Assembly (NCBI GenBank): GCA_035711845.1
Contig: DASTBU010000144.1
Span: 1 to 18,636, forward strand
Direction: 5' to 3'
From: DASTBU01 sp035711845
GTDB lineage: Bacteria > Acidobacteriota > Vicinamibacteria > Vicinamibacterales > 2-12-FULL-66-21
Length of the DNA stretch: 18,636 nucleotides
Shown here: positions 1-6,348 of the stretch, in pieces
Position numbering within the stretch: the stretch's first letter is position 1
How the letters are laid out: each line of letters starts with the position of its first letter
Translations under genes and position numbers: made by a program
The notes under the pieces: model-generated
The model's input: the letters and a program-made list of their open reading frames with translations, nothing else
Told to the model about the DNA's origin: nothing
The model's database searches: none

Positions 1-169
1 CGCGCCCGCTCAACGTCACGGGCCGCCCGTTTGCTGGTGCACGCACGACAGCAGCGGCCAGCTCTTATCAGGCTCTCCGTCTGGTACGTCCCCATAGGGA
101 CAGAAAAGGGACAATCCGGGACAGTTTCCGCTTTGAGCGAAAGCGAAACGTCCCGATTTGCTAATTAAG
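1..169. other. Left chromosomal flank, no gene seen
   Basis: This is the chromosome to the left of the element. I see no credible coding region in it. Its only clear structure is a set of short GGGACA repeats and a long imperfect hairpin, listed separately. Before the element inserted, this DNA would have lain directly downstream of the 3' end of tRNA-Cys on the minus strand. Confidence 0.6.
88..155. repeat. REP-like GGGACA repeats with long hairpin
   Basis: A 16-bp imperfect stem runs from 117 to 155: CGGGAC (117-122) pairs with GTCCCG (150-155), GTTT (124-127) with AAAC (146-149), and CGCTTT (129-134) with AAAGCG (140-145), with single-base bulges at 123 and 128. A smaller GTCCC/GGGAC hairpin lies at 88-101. 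GGGACA occurs at 97, 108 and 118, roughly one helical turn apart. The large hairpin sits 15 nt beyond the left tRNA-Cys remnant on the minus strand. It could therefore be the original tRNA terminator or a dispersed palindromic repeat. The stem pairing is seen directly; the role is inference. Confidence 0.55.
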
Positions 170-220
170 TTTGGAGGCGCCGCCCGGATTTGAACCGGGG
201 ATGGAGGTTTTGCAGACCTC
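170..220 (-). repeat. attL: 51-bp direct repeat, tRNA-Cys 3' remnant
   Basis: These 51 bp are identical to 9594-9644, which is the 3' part of the intact tRNA-Cys gene plus two bases beyond the encoded CCA. Identity stops at the 5' base of the anticodon stem, and the sequence from 221 on does not continue the tRNA. This is the usual result of tyrosine-integrase insertion into a tRNA gene: the element carries a replacement 3' end and the old 3' end is left at the far junction. The fragment lacks the acceptor 5' strand and D arm, so it cannot fold as a tRNA. Confidence 0.93.
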
Positions 221-307
221 ACCAAGGCACCGATTCAGGCCACGATCGACGCATTCACTCAGCGTTTCCGCTGCCCTACTCCGCCCAAATCCGCCACAAA
301 CCGCCGC

Positions 308-332
308 CAATGGTTAGCGCAACGGTTAGCGC
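308..332 (+). promoter_or_regulatory. Probable integrase arm site, left end
   Basis: A 25-bp sequence contains two GGTTAGCGC units whose starts are 12 bp apart (312 and 324). It matches 9517-9541 at 24 of 25 positions, differing only at the centre (a here, t there), in the same orientation. It lies 88 bp inside attL. Paired, tandem, direct repeats just inside both ends of a tyrosine-integrase element are what arm-type integrase sites look like. I found no further full copy in the window by eye. Confidence 0.7.
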
Positions 333-369
333 CGCAAAACGAACTGACAACAGGACGAAGCGAGCGAAG

Positions 370-1800
370 TCACTTCAGACTCGTGAGCCAGGCGGTGATC
401 GTCGAAAGCGCCGCGGGGTTGATGGTCTCGTCGATCTCCGCGTATTCCGATAAGGAGCCAGTCCTGGCCGCTTGAAACATGTGGTTCAGGCCCTCGAGCT
501 CCACGAACGAGGCGCCCGGGTTGGCGGCCAGTTCCCGCTCGAGAGCGGGCCGGTTGACTGAGGGCAGTACCTGCAGATCCCGCGTTCCCCAGATCGCCAG
601 CACAGGAACATCGAGTCGACGCAGCGCTGGCGCGGGATCGTAGTTCAGGAAGTGCCGCATCCACCTATCCTGCAGCCTGCCGACCTGTCCTTTGGCCTGA
701 GCTCGAATCGCCGCGCCGGCGCCTTCGCGTTCCGGGCCGGGAATTGTGGCGATCACCTGATCGACTGCCTGCATCACCTTGTCGCTGATGTCCTCGCCGG
801 GTGAGGCCTGCGCTGCGATCTCCGTCACTGCAACGTTGATTGCCATCGCGAGACGGACTTCTGACTCAGACGCGTTGGAGGCCCGCGTCATCGCCTCGGC
901 CTGCGAGAGGAGAACGGCCTTTCCGTCCACGCCGGTCGCGCCCATCAGGACGAGAAACGCGATGTCGTGGCGCTGGTTGGCCACGATTGGAGCAACCAGC
1001 CCGCCTTCGCTGTGTCCGATGAGGCCGACGCGCCTGGCATCGATACGGTCATGGGCGCGCAGGAACGTGACGGCAGCAGACGCGTCGCGGGCGAAGTCCT
1101 CGACGGTCGCGCCCGCGTACTTTCCTGTCGACTGCGCGGTGCCGCGGTCGTCGTAGCGCAGGACGGCGATGCCATGGCGTGTCAGGTGATCGGCCAGAAC
1201 CAGAAACGGCCTGTGCTCCCAGATGAATTCGTCGCGGTCCTGCGGCCCCGATCCGCTGATCAACACGACCGCTGGATGAGGACCATCGCCGACCGGCAGC
1301 GTCAGCGTGCCGGCAAGGGTGACAGAGTCCGCCGCGTTCTCGAAGCGGACGTCCTTCGCTTCGTAAGGAAAGGGCGGCCGCGGACGCTGCGGTCGGTTCG
1401 CCCAGACGCTACGATACTCGGTCGCGCGCTTCTCCAGCGTGAGTGGAATCTCGCGCCCTCCCTGCCGCCAGGTCCCCTTCGCGACGTCGCCGGTCACGTT
1501 CACGGTGCCGGTGAAGGTGAGCTTGATCGCCGGGATCTCGAAGATCAGCGTAGTGTTCTTGCGGCTCCAGGTGCCGCGGAACCCACTGCGGCCTTCGCTG
1601 ATGCTGTCGAAGTAGACCACCGGCTCGCTAGTGGCGACGTCCATGATGCGGAACTGCATGACGGGTTCCACGACGCCCATATTCAGCTTGCCGATCCATG
1701 CTTCCCGCAGTGATTCGGCCGGCGTGGTCTGCTGGTCTTGCGCCGATGCCGATGCCGCCATGGCGGCCATCAGGAGTGCAGCGAGGCGAATTGTGGACAT
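370..1800 (-). CDS. Secreted alpha/beta hydrolase (S33/hydrolase-4 type)
   Basis: This is a 476-residue protein with a signal peptide (about 1-20, ending ASASAQ). An N-terminal beta-rich region (about 30-130) is followed by an alpha/beta-hydrolase fold from about 150. The nucleophile elbow GHSEGG places the catalytic Ser at 264; WGTRD (Asp408) and LEGLNH (His440) fit the rest of the triad. An oxyanion-hole type stretch, LISGSGPQDRD, is near 181-191. The family includes secreted peptidase- and esterase-like enzymes of unknown substrate, so the substrate cannot be named. The ATG follows GAGAGG at good spacing. It is the last gene of an apparent operon with the HTH and membrane genes upstream, 64 bp after the HTH stop. 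It is cargo at the attL end of the element. Confidence 0.88.
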   Translation of the reverse strand: MSTIRLAALLMAAMAASASAQDQQTTPAESLREAWIGKLNMGVVEPVMQFRIMDVATSEPVVYFDSISEGRSGFRGTWSRKNTTLIFEIPAIKLTFTGTVNVTGDVAKGTWRQGGREIPLTLEKRATEYRSVWANRPQRPRPPFPYEAKDVRFENAADSVTLAGTLTLPVGDGPHPAVVLISGSGPQDRDEFIWEHRPFLVLADHLTRHGIAVLRYDDRGTAQSTGKYAGATVEDFARDASAAVTFLRAHDRIDARRVGLIGHSEGGLVAPIVANQRHDIAFLVLMGATGVDGKAVLLSQAEAMTRASNASESEVRLAMAINVAVTEIAAQASPGEDISDKVMQAVDQVIATIPGPEREGAGAAIRAQAKGQVGRLQDRWMRHFLNYDPAPALRRLDVPVLAIWGTRDLQVLPSVNRPALERELAANPGASFVELEGLNHMFQAARTGSLSEYAEIDETINPAALSTITAWLTSLK

Positions 1801-1864
1801 AGCTATACCTCTCTGTTTCGCGAACAGTTCTTGTGGCTTAATGAATTGGGCGAACTCGAAGCGG

Positions 1865-2068
1865 CTAACTCGAATCGGATTCGTCGATGAAGATGTCTTC
1901 GATGCGCAGGCCGAAGAGACGGGCCGCCCTGAAGGCCAGCGGCAGGCCGGGATCGAACTTCCCTGTTTCGATGGCGTTTATGGTTTGACGGGAGACATCG
2001 AGCGCATCGGCCAGTTGGGCCTGCGTCCAGTCGCGCTCGGCGCGGAGCACTTTGAGGCGGTTCTTCAC
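1865..2068 (-). CDS. Small XRE/Cro-CI-type HTH regulator
   Basis: This 67-residue protein is almost entirely one Cro/CI-type HTH: the recognition part reads LADALDVSRQTINAIETG (about 19-36), and the tail IEDIFIDESD matches the short YozG-like XRE family. Its ATG overlaps the TGA of the upstream membrane-protein gene (ATGA, 2065-2068), so translation is probably coupled. Compact regulators of this type are commonly paired with a small multi-pass membrane protein and control their own operon. The GTCAA-N6-TTGAC palindromes upstream of that operon are the obvious candidate operators. Whether it represses or activates is not visible from sequence. Confidence 0.88.
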   Translation of the reverse strand: MKNRLKVLRAERDWTQAQLADALDVSRQTINAIETGKFDPGLPLAFRAARLFGLRIEDIFIDESDSS

Positions 2069-2487
2069 CGGTAGCGCCTCAGGCCGAGGATCATCGACGT
2101 CAGGAACGTGATGCCCATGACGAGAATCAGGGCGGACATGTTGACGTCGGAGGAGGGAACCAGCTCGTAGTCCTCCATCATTGGATACAGGGTGCCGACC
2201 ACGACGCCGACCCCGAGCGCGATTGCCATCGCCTCCAGGAGTACTTTGCGGTGGAGGTCGTCGGCGTTATTGAGAGCATCGCGCATGTGGAACAACATGC
2301 CGACGCCGACGACGAGGTTTATTACGGCCGCTAGGACTGTCAGCGGAAATTGGCCAGGCCACAGGGATTCGGGGCCGAAGGCGAAGAGGGCCGTGGCGAG
2401 GAGCCATGCTCCCGCCCAAATGGCGCTCTTACGAGTGACCCGCGTCATCCGCGACTGAAAACTGCTCCGTTGTCCTGTCGAGTCCAT
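2065..2487 (-). CDS. Four-TM membrane protein paired with HTH regulator
   Basis: This 140-residue protein has a short charged N-terminus and about four hydrophobic segments (roughly 22-40, 48-68, 86-102 and 118-134), ending in RRYR. No enzymatic motif is visible. Small four-TM proteins encoded just upstream of a YozG-like XRE gene are a recurring pair in diverse bacteria, and this one overlaps the regulator by ATGA. It is first in the operon and follows a good promoter (TTGACA-N17-TATCCT) overlapped by two palindromes. It may sense a membrane or antibiotic stress, or sequester the regulator; that is inference. The family is not recognised with confidence. Confidence 0.8.
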   Translation of the reverse strand: MDSTGQRSSFQSRMTRVTRKSAIWAGAWLLATALFAFGPESLWPGQFPLTVLAAVINLVVGVGMLFHMRDALNNADDLHRKVLLEAMAIALGVGVVVGTLYPMMEDYELVPSSDVNMSALILVMGITFLTSMILGLRRYR

Positions 2488-2510
2488 CTGTCGTCTGTCC
2501 TTGTCTTAAA

Positions 2511-2526
2511 GTCAAGTGTATTTGAC
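2511..2526. promoter_or_regulatory. Operator 1, GTCAA-N6-TTGAC
   Basis: A perfect palindrome, GTCAAgtgtatTTGAC, lies 24 bp upstream of the membrane-protein start and just downstream of the -10 box, covering the expected transcription start. The same architecture recurs at 2557-2572. It is the probable binding site for the operon's own HTH protein. Confidence 0.6.
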
Positions 2527-2532
2527 AAACAG

Positions 2533-2561
2533 AGGATAGGATTGGCTGACCGCAGTGTCAA
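2533..2561 (-). promoter_or_regulatory. Promoter of membrane protein-HTH-hydrolase operon
   Basis: On the minus strand a consensus -35 TTGACA (2556-2561) is followed, after exactly 17 bp, by TATCCT (2533-2538). It points to the start at 2487. The -35 is part of operator 2 and the start region is covered by operator 1, so a bound regulator would block polymerase. Confidence 0.6.
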
Positions 2562-2572
2562 GTTTTATTTAC
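2557..2572. promoter_or_regulatory. Operator 2, GTCAA-N6-TTTAC
   Basis: This second copy of the GTCAA-N6-TT(G/T)AC pattern starts 46 bp from the first and overlaps the -35 box. The extended arms GTGTCAA (2555-2561) and TTTACAC (2568-2574) pair at six of seven positions. A lone TTGAC half site follows at 2589-2593. Confidence 0.5.
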
Positions 2573-2599
2573 ACTATGGTTGGTTTTATTGACATTTGG

Positions 2600-2971
2600 T
2601 TAGCTTTGTCCCGCTGTGCTGTTCGATTCGTCACTCGACGCGACATCGATCAGGTTCTGGCCCTGGCTATGCCATCGGCCTCGAAGGCCGGAGGCAGATC
2701 CGCATCCTGCGAATCGCCAGGTTCCTCGACGAGCTTGTCTCGCGCGATGCCCGATCCTCGTGCGTAGCCAGACGGTGCGCACTGCGTTGGCCGATCTAGC
2801 AGGGGCGTTTACGATTCGCGACATGTTGCCAAGGGAAGGTATGTCGCCATCGCTCTGACTTGGATCGAGGAAGGTTCCGAAAGCGATTGTGACTCTCGGG
2901 CGGGAGCGCACGGTAGCCTGAAAACACTTGTTTTCCGCACACTCTCGCGGCCATCGGAATTCGGCGAGAAT
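2600..2971. other. Gene-free gap between cargo operon and recombinase
   Basis: About 370 bp lie between the cargo-operon promoter and the end of the serine recombinase gene. No open frame here looks real in codon use or composition. One plus-strand stretch (about 2775-2858) reads like the end of a decayed winged-helix or HTH protein, but there is no supporting start or domain. A weak AT-rich hairpin, GAAAAC/GTTTTC, is at 2920-2935. The gap marks the border between cargo and core. Confidence 0.5.
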
Positions 2972-3583
2972 TCACGATTCTTTGACGCCGAAGGCAGGCG
3001 GGTTTTCCGAACGCCTCGCCAGCGCATCTCGAGCCGTCCCAATCCCTACCCTTAGCTCACGGCTGATCGCTCGCCAGGAGCGACCCTGAGCCCTCATTTC
3101 CGCCAATCGATCCAGGTCAATTGGTCGGCGAGGTCTACCCAAGCGCTTGCCGCGGGCACGCGCCGCAGCCAGACCCGAACGAACGCGCTCGCGAATCAGC
3201 TCCCGCTCGAACTCGGCGATTGTGGCGAAGATGCCAAAAACCAATCGCCCATTCGGCGTCGATGTGTCGACGCCTTCGTGTAACGACACGAACTGAATTC
3301 CCAGCGCGTCGAACTCCGCCAATGCGTTCACCAGCTGTCGTACGCTTCGCGCGAAACGGTCGTAACGGTACACGGCGACCACGTCAAAAAGGCGTTTTCG
3401 ACAATCGGCGAGAAGTTGGTCCAACTGCGGGCGCCGCTCCTTGGTGCCGCTGATACCGACGTCCGTAAACACACCTCCAACGTCCCAACCCCTTCGTTCG
3501 CACAGCTCTCGAAGCTCACGAAGCTGAACGTTTGGGTCCTGGCCCACGTGAGTGCTCACACGCGCGTACAGCGCCGCCCTCAT
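2972..3583 (-). CDS. Serine recombinase (resolvase/invertase)
   Basis: This 203-residue protein begins MRAALYARVST, with the catalytic Ser at 10. Family motifs follow in order: FTDVGISGTKERRPQLDQLL (about 39-58), VYRYDRFARS (71-80) with conserved Asp/Arg residues, and the long E helix EFERELIRERVRSGLAAARA (124-143). The C-terminal HTH (about 155-190, GRSWRAISRELRVGIGTARD) binds DNA. Length fits a small resolvase/invertase, not a large serine integrase. The start at 3583 was chosen because the motif begins there and it overlaps the upstream TGA (ATGA); the longer upstream open frame is spurious. In an element that already has a tyrosine integrase, it probably resolves multimers or inverts a segment. 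Confidence 0.93.
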   Translation of the reverse strand: MRAALYARVSTHVGQDPNVQLRELRELCERRGWDVGGVFTDVGISGTKERRPQLDQLLADCRKRLFDVVAVYRYDRFARSVRQLVNALAEFDALGIQFVSLHEGVDTSTPNGRLVFGIFATIAEFERELIRERVRSGLAAARARGKRLGRPRRPIDLDRLAEMRAQGRSWRAISRELRVGIGTARDALARRSENPPAFGVKES

Positions 3584-3831
3584 TGGCCGTTCGTCTCGCG
3601 CAGCCATCGGAGCCGAGCTGCACCTCGGTCGCTCAGCCGGTACAACAACAAGCCATGCTGATCGCGCGCTCGGTCGAGCAATTTCCAAGCGTGCAGATGC
3701 TTCAGATACGAATATGCCGCGCGAACGGGAGTGAACCTGGCGAGTGCCGCCCATGCTCGCGGAGATAGCCAACCGCGATTTTCGAAAGTGCTCAGCGCAC
3801 GGAGTTTGAGCAAATTGTATTTCCCGCGCAT
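3580..3831 (-). CDS. Winged-helix protein coupled to serine recombinase
   Basis: This 83-residue protein (about 82 after Met) has a predicted winged-helix layout: helix NLLKLRALSTFENRG, then SPRAWAALA, then a recognition-type helix around TPVRAAYSYLKHLHAWKLLDR, then a wing with LYRLSDRGAARLRWL. The pattern resembles PadR/MarR-like short regulators; the exact family is not recognised. The ATG at 3831 was chosen over a TTG at 3846 because GGAG lies nine bases before it. Its stop overlaps the recombinase start (ATGA), so the two are translated together. It may regulate the recombinase or act as its accessory site-binding protein. Confidence 0.7.
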   Translation of the reverse strand: MRGKYNLLKLRALSTFENRGWLSPRAWAALARFTPVRAAYSYLKHLHAWKLLDRARDQHGLLLYRLSDRGAARLRWLRETNGQ

Positions 3832-3832
3832 C

Positions 3833-3882
3833 AATTGCAACTCCAAATCACATTTGCGAACGCAATGCGATTGCGTAGCAAT
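3833..3882. promoter_or_regulatory. GCAAT/ATTGC repeat cluster before recombinase pair
   Basis: Immediately upstream of the winged-helix gene are alternating arms: TTGCAA (3835-3840), TTGCG (3854-3858), CGCAAT (3861-3866), ATTGCG (3870-3875) and GCAAT (3878-3882). TTGCG-aa-CGCAA and CGCAAT-gcg-ATTGCG are each perfect inverted repeats sharing the middle arm. This is the only sizeable gap in the minus-strand core run. It is a plausible operator for the winged-helix protein or a recombination (res-like) site. The repeats are seen; the role is inferred. Confidence 0.5.
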
Positions 3883-3908
3883 GTCACGACGGCGACGGCG
3901 TCGACGTG

Positions 3909-4319
3909 CTAGCTTTTGCTCTCCCCGGAAAGGTCACGCAGGATTGCTTGCAACCGCTCGAGTTCGCGATCGATTGCTGCAATCGCATTCTCTAAATCAG
4001 CGTCCGAAAAAATGAACGGCCGCCGTCGTTCCAATTCGCTCTTCTGTGAACGCAATTGTTCGAGCTGGTTAAACACCGAAACGCTAGGTGCGACCGGACC
4101 ACCAATTAAGCGCTCGTGTTCGTCCAGCAATTTGCGCAAACGTGAAATGCCCTTTTGGCCGCGGAAGAAAACTTGGATGCCGCACGAATTGCAAACGCAG
4201 TACGGCTTAACTCGGCGGGACTCGCGGAGTTCCAGCTGTGTCCCGCAGAGCGGGCACGGAAACGAGCGCCTAGGGTTCTGGCCTGAATCATCAGGCAACG
4301 TAACGTTAACGTTCGACAT
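3909..4319 (-). CDS. Zinc-ribbon coiled-coil protein
   Basis: This 136-residue protein has an N-terminal four-cysteine zinc ribbon, CPLC (22-25) and CNSC (43-46) with an extra Cys41, followed by a basic helix and a probable coiled coil (about 84-130, rich in Leu, Glu and Arg). The internal start at 4319 was preferred because it gives a 14-bp overlap with the helicase stop at 4306, while the longer frame would add 24 residues encoded inside the helicase tail. Small zinc-ribbon proteins next to a replicative helicase in mobile elements are often DNA-binding accessories. No specific family is recognised. Confidence 0.72.
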   Translation of the reverse strand: MSNVNVTLPDDSGQNPRRSFPCPLCGTQLELRESRRVKPYCVCNSCGIQVFFRGQKGISRLRKLLDEHERLIGGPVAPSVSVFNQLEQLRSQKSELERRRPFIFSDADLENAIAAIDRELERLQAILRDLSGESKS

Positions 4320-5847
4320 CGCCAGCTCCGTCTGAATCGAGCTCTTCGGCTGGACCCACATAGGAGTCCGCCCTAGGTCCGCCAGGTCCATGGCGATGGT
4401 CGTACCCGGGTGGTCCTAGGTCCGCGGGACCGCCGCCCTGATCCGGTGTCCGCAGTGCGATTCCGACGTAGGTCGGGATGCGGCCGTCTTCGCTGCGCGC
4501 CTTCACGCGCCGGACCGTAGGGACGGCGGCGCGCAGGTCTCGGCCGAATACTTCTCTGGTTCCGGCATGTCGGTTGTCGGATTCGCACCATCGCTTCCAT
4601 GCCAGCCACAGTCGCTCGACTTTCACCTCGAATGGCCCGACCTGGCATGAGTCCCGGATGAATGCCAAGACTGGCGAAGAGAGATCTTCGAGTTGCTGAA
4701 TGGCTTCCACACCAGCTTCAGGATTGACGAAATGCCCGCGTGCGTTGAGTCGGTCAAGCCCCTGCAAAGCCCAGTTGAAGATTGCAGGGGCCTCCGAGAG
4801 CAGCCGGTCTGTCAGCCGCACGTCTTCGCCGCCGTAGAACGACCTCGTGAGAACCAGCGCAATGAATCGAGAGGCCAGTGCGCCAGACGCGTCTGCGAGG
4901 CGCGGCAGTTCGTTCGTTAGAATGACGAATCTCGTTGGCAGTCTGCCCGTCCAAGGGTCGCGATACTTGCGGTCAACGGTCAGGCTGTCTTCACCCGAAA
5001 TGGACAAGAGACGTTCGACGACGATCTTGCCGTCACCCCAACTTGAAAGCCGCGCATCCGCGATAAGGGCGAGTGGACAGTTGATTAGTGGTTGAAGCCC
5101 GAAATTAGTTGCTAGGTTCGCAAGCGTTGGAGCTGCTACGTTGTGCCCGCCGAGCAGGCCCGTCAGAACGCGTCCGATGGTTCCTTTGCCTGCGCGCTTC
5201 GGTCCCACCAGCAGGAAGATTTTCTGAAGCCGCGTATCGCCGCCAAGGATGTACCCCATGGCCTCCTGCAGAGTCGCAATTGAGGCCTCGTCGTCTACCC
5301 ACAGTTGCCGGAGAAACTCGAGCCAAGCACTTGGTTCTGGCGCGTCCACCTCGAACGAAAACGGCAACGAATGGTGGTTAAAGACCCGCGGTGTATGCGG
5401 TAGGAGTGTGCGCGTCGGCACGTGCAGCAGGCCGTTCGCCATTGAGACGATCTGAGCTGCTGGCGGATCGTCGCTGAACGGAGGGGCCCACGTCGGCGCG
5501 TCCGCAGAACTGTCCAAAAGCACGATCGCGCGTAACGCATCGATGACGTCATCGACCTTCTTGCGGTTTGGCGCGAATGGTTTCACCCCCTCCGTCGGCT
5601 GAACGTACTGCGAGCGCTCCAGAAACTGGTATACGGCTGATCGCACGTCCCGCAGTTCAAGCTCGGGCCACGACATCCCTGTCCAGCGATGAAGATCGCC
5701 ACGATGATCGCGAAGGACGACTCCTAGGGCGTCTGTGTAGAGCGCACGAATGACTTCGCGCGCCACACTCATGGGCTCGTTGGGCGCAGGCACGATGACG
5801 CGATCTGCCTGCGGGTAGCCAAAGATGTGCGCGGTCATCGTGCTCAT
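4306..5847 (-). CDS. SF3 helicase, phage/plasmid primase P4-type C-domain
   Basis: This 513-residue protein carries a D5N-like region (about 100-200) and an SF3 helicase core: Walker A GPKRAGKGT (215-223), Walker B region LALIADA (259-265), sensor motif FVILTNELP (307-315, Asn312) and an arginine-finger region SGALASRF (Arg328). It matches the C-terminal half of P4-alpha/D5-type proteins, which unwind the replication origin of satellites and plasmids. No primase (AEP or Toprim) domain is visible in the first 200 residues, and no separate primase gene is in the element. The last ~45 residues are Gly/Pro/Asp-rich and look disordered. The ATG overlaps the upstream stop (ATGA, 5844-5847). Confidence 0.9.
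   Translation of the reverse strand: MSTMTAHIFGYPQADRVIVPAPNEPMSVAREVIRALYTDALGVVLRDHRGDLHRWTGMSWPELELRDVRSAVYQFLERSQYVQPTEGVKPFAPNRKKVDDVIDALRAIVLLDSSADAPTWAPPFSDDPPAAQIVSMANGLLHVPTRTLLPHTPRVFNHHSLPFSFEVDAPEPSAWLEFLRQLWVDDEASIATLQEAMGYILGGDTRLQKIFLLVGPKRAGKGTIGRVLTGLLGGHNVAAPTLANLATNFGLQPLINCPLALIADARLSSWGDGKIVVERLLSISGEDSLTVDRKYRDPWTGRLPTRFVILTNELPRLADASGALASRFIALVLTRSFYGGEDVRLTDRLLSEAPAIFNWALQGLDRLNARGHFVNPEAGVEAIQQLEDLSSPVLAFIRDSCQVGPFEVKVERLWLAWKRWCESDNRHAGTREVFGRDLRAAVPTVRRVKARSEDGRIPTYVGIALRTPDQGGGPADLGPPGYDHRHGPGGPRADSYVGPAEELDSDGAGDVER
4352..4431. repeat. GGTCC cluster in helicase tail, possible origin
   Basis: Within 80 bp the pentamer GGTCC/GGACC occurs six times (4352, 4376, 4385, 4412, 4419, 4427), including two exact copies of CCTAGGTCCGC at 4372-4382 and 4415-4425. 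It lies in the coding region for the Gly/Pro-rich helicase tail. It may reflect low-complexity coding, or be an iteron-like replication site. The counts are seen directly; the function is speculative. Confidence 0.4.
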
Positions 5848-6101
5848 CGCGAGCTCCGTGACGCCCTGGCTGTGCGGAGTTGTTCGAGAAGCTCTTGATT
5901 CCTTCTCCTTAACGCACGCAGTTCGATTGCCTGCGCGTGCAGCAGATGCAGCGTTTGTAGCGCGAGCATGCGGTAACTCTGTGATTCTTGAAGTGCCGCA
6001 ACGGCGATGTCTTCGAGGTCCATCGCGCCGAAGGTCGTACTGGACTCCCGAACAGACTCCCAGGGGACGTCTTCAGCGCAGAGGAGTTGCGAGCGAGGCA
6101 T
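5844..6101 (-). CDS. Small coiled-coil protein before helicase
   Basis: This 85-residue protein has a helical, Leu/Gln/Arg-rich second half (about 32-80) that reads as a coiled coil and an Arg/Ser-rich end. No known domain is recognised. It lies 25 bp after the AlpA-like gene and overlaps the helicase start by ATGA, so it is clearly part of the core operon. Position suggests a helicase loader, replication accessory or oligomerising regulator, but nothing in the sequence decides among these. Confidence 0.68.
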   Translation of the reverse strand: MPRSQLLCAEDVPWESVRESSTTFGAMDLEDIAVAALQESQSYRMLALQTLHLLHAQAIELRALRRRNQELLEQLRTARASRSSR

Positions 6102-6126
6102 TACGCCAAGCGCTCCGTGTACGCGA

Positions 6127-6348
6127 TTACGCTCGCTTCTCTCGCCATTTCGGAATGAGTTCGTCGAGTTCGAAACGATCGATCAGCACGCGTCGAGAAC
6201 CTCCGTCTCTGCCGCGTCCAGCTGGCAAACTCACGACGGACAAGTGGCCAGCATTTATCAGCCGATCGATCGCGTCGACGGAACAGCCGGCATAGAGACC
6301 CGCTTGCTCGCGGGACAAGAGGCGTGGAGTCACCACCTCGTGACTCAC
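6127..6348 (-). CDS. AlpA/Xis-like HTH protein
   Basis: This 73-residue protein starts at a GTG that overlaps the TGA of the XRE gene (GTGA, 6345-6348), with AAGGGG upstream as ribosome site. The sequence LLSREQAGLYAGCSVDAIDRLINAGHL, then RVLIDRFELDELI, matches the MerR-like winged-helix fold of excisionases and AlpA regulators (LLTVEEAA..LGVS..TVRRLI..G.L pattern). Such proteins bend DNA at attachment sites for excision and can activate integrase or replication genes. The longer frame upstream to 6633 is antisense-shadow sequence and was rejected. Its place after the repressor is typical of satellites and integrative elements. Confidence 0.82.
   Translation of the reverse strand: MSHEVVTPRLLSREQAGLYAGCSVDAIDRLINAGHLSVVSLPAGRGRDGGSRRVLIDRFELDELIPKWREKRA

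Noticed and set aside
170..246. Second complete tRNA-Cys gene
   Set aside because: Only the 3' part matches; D arm and acceptor 5' strand are missing after position 220.
2616..2858. Plus-strand frame ending like a winged-helix protein
   Set aside because: No domain start, no ribosome site and irregular composition; at most a decayed remnant.
3584..3772. N-terminal extension of the serine recombinase to 266 residues
   Set aside because: The extra 63 residues overlap the winged-helix gene in another frame, have no recombinase motifs, and the catalytic domain starts at the ATG at 3583.
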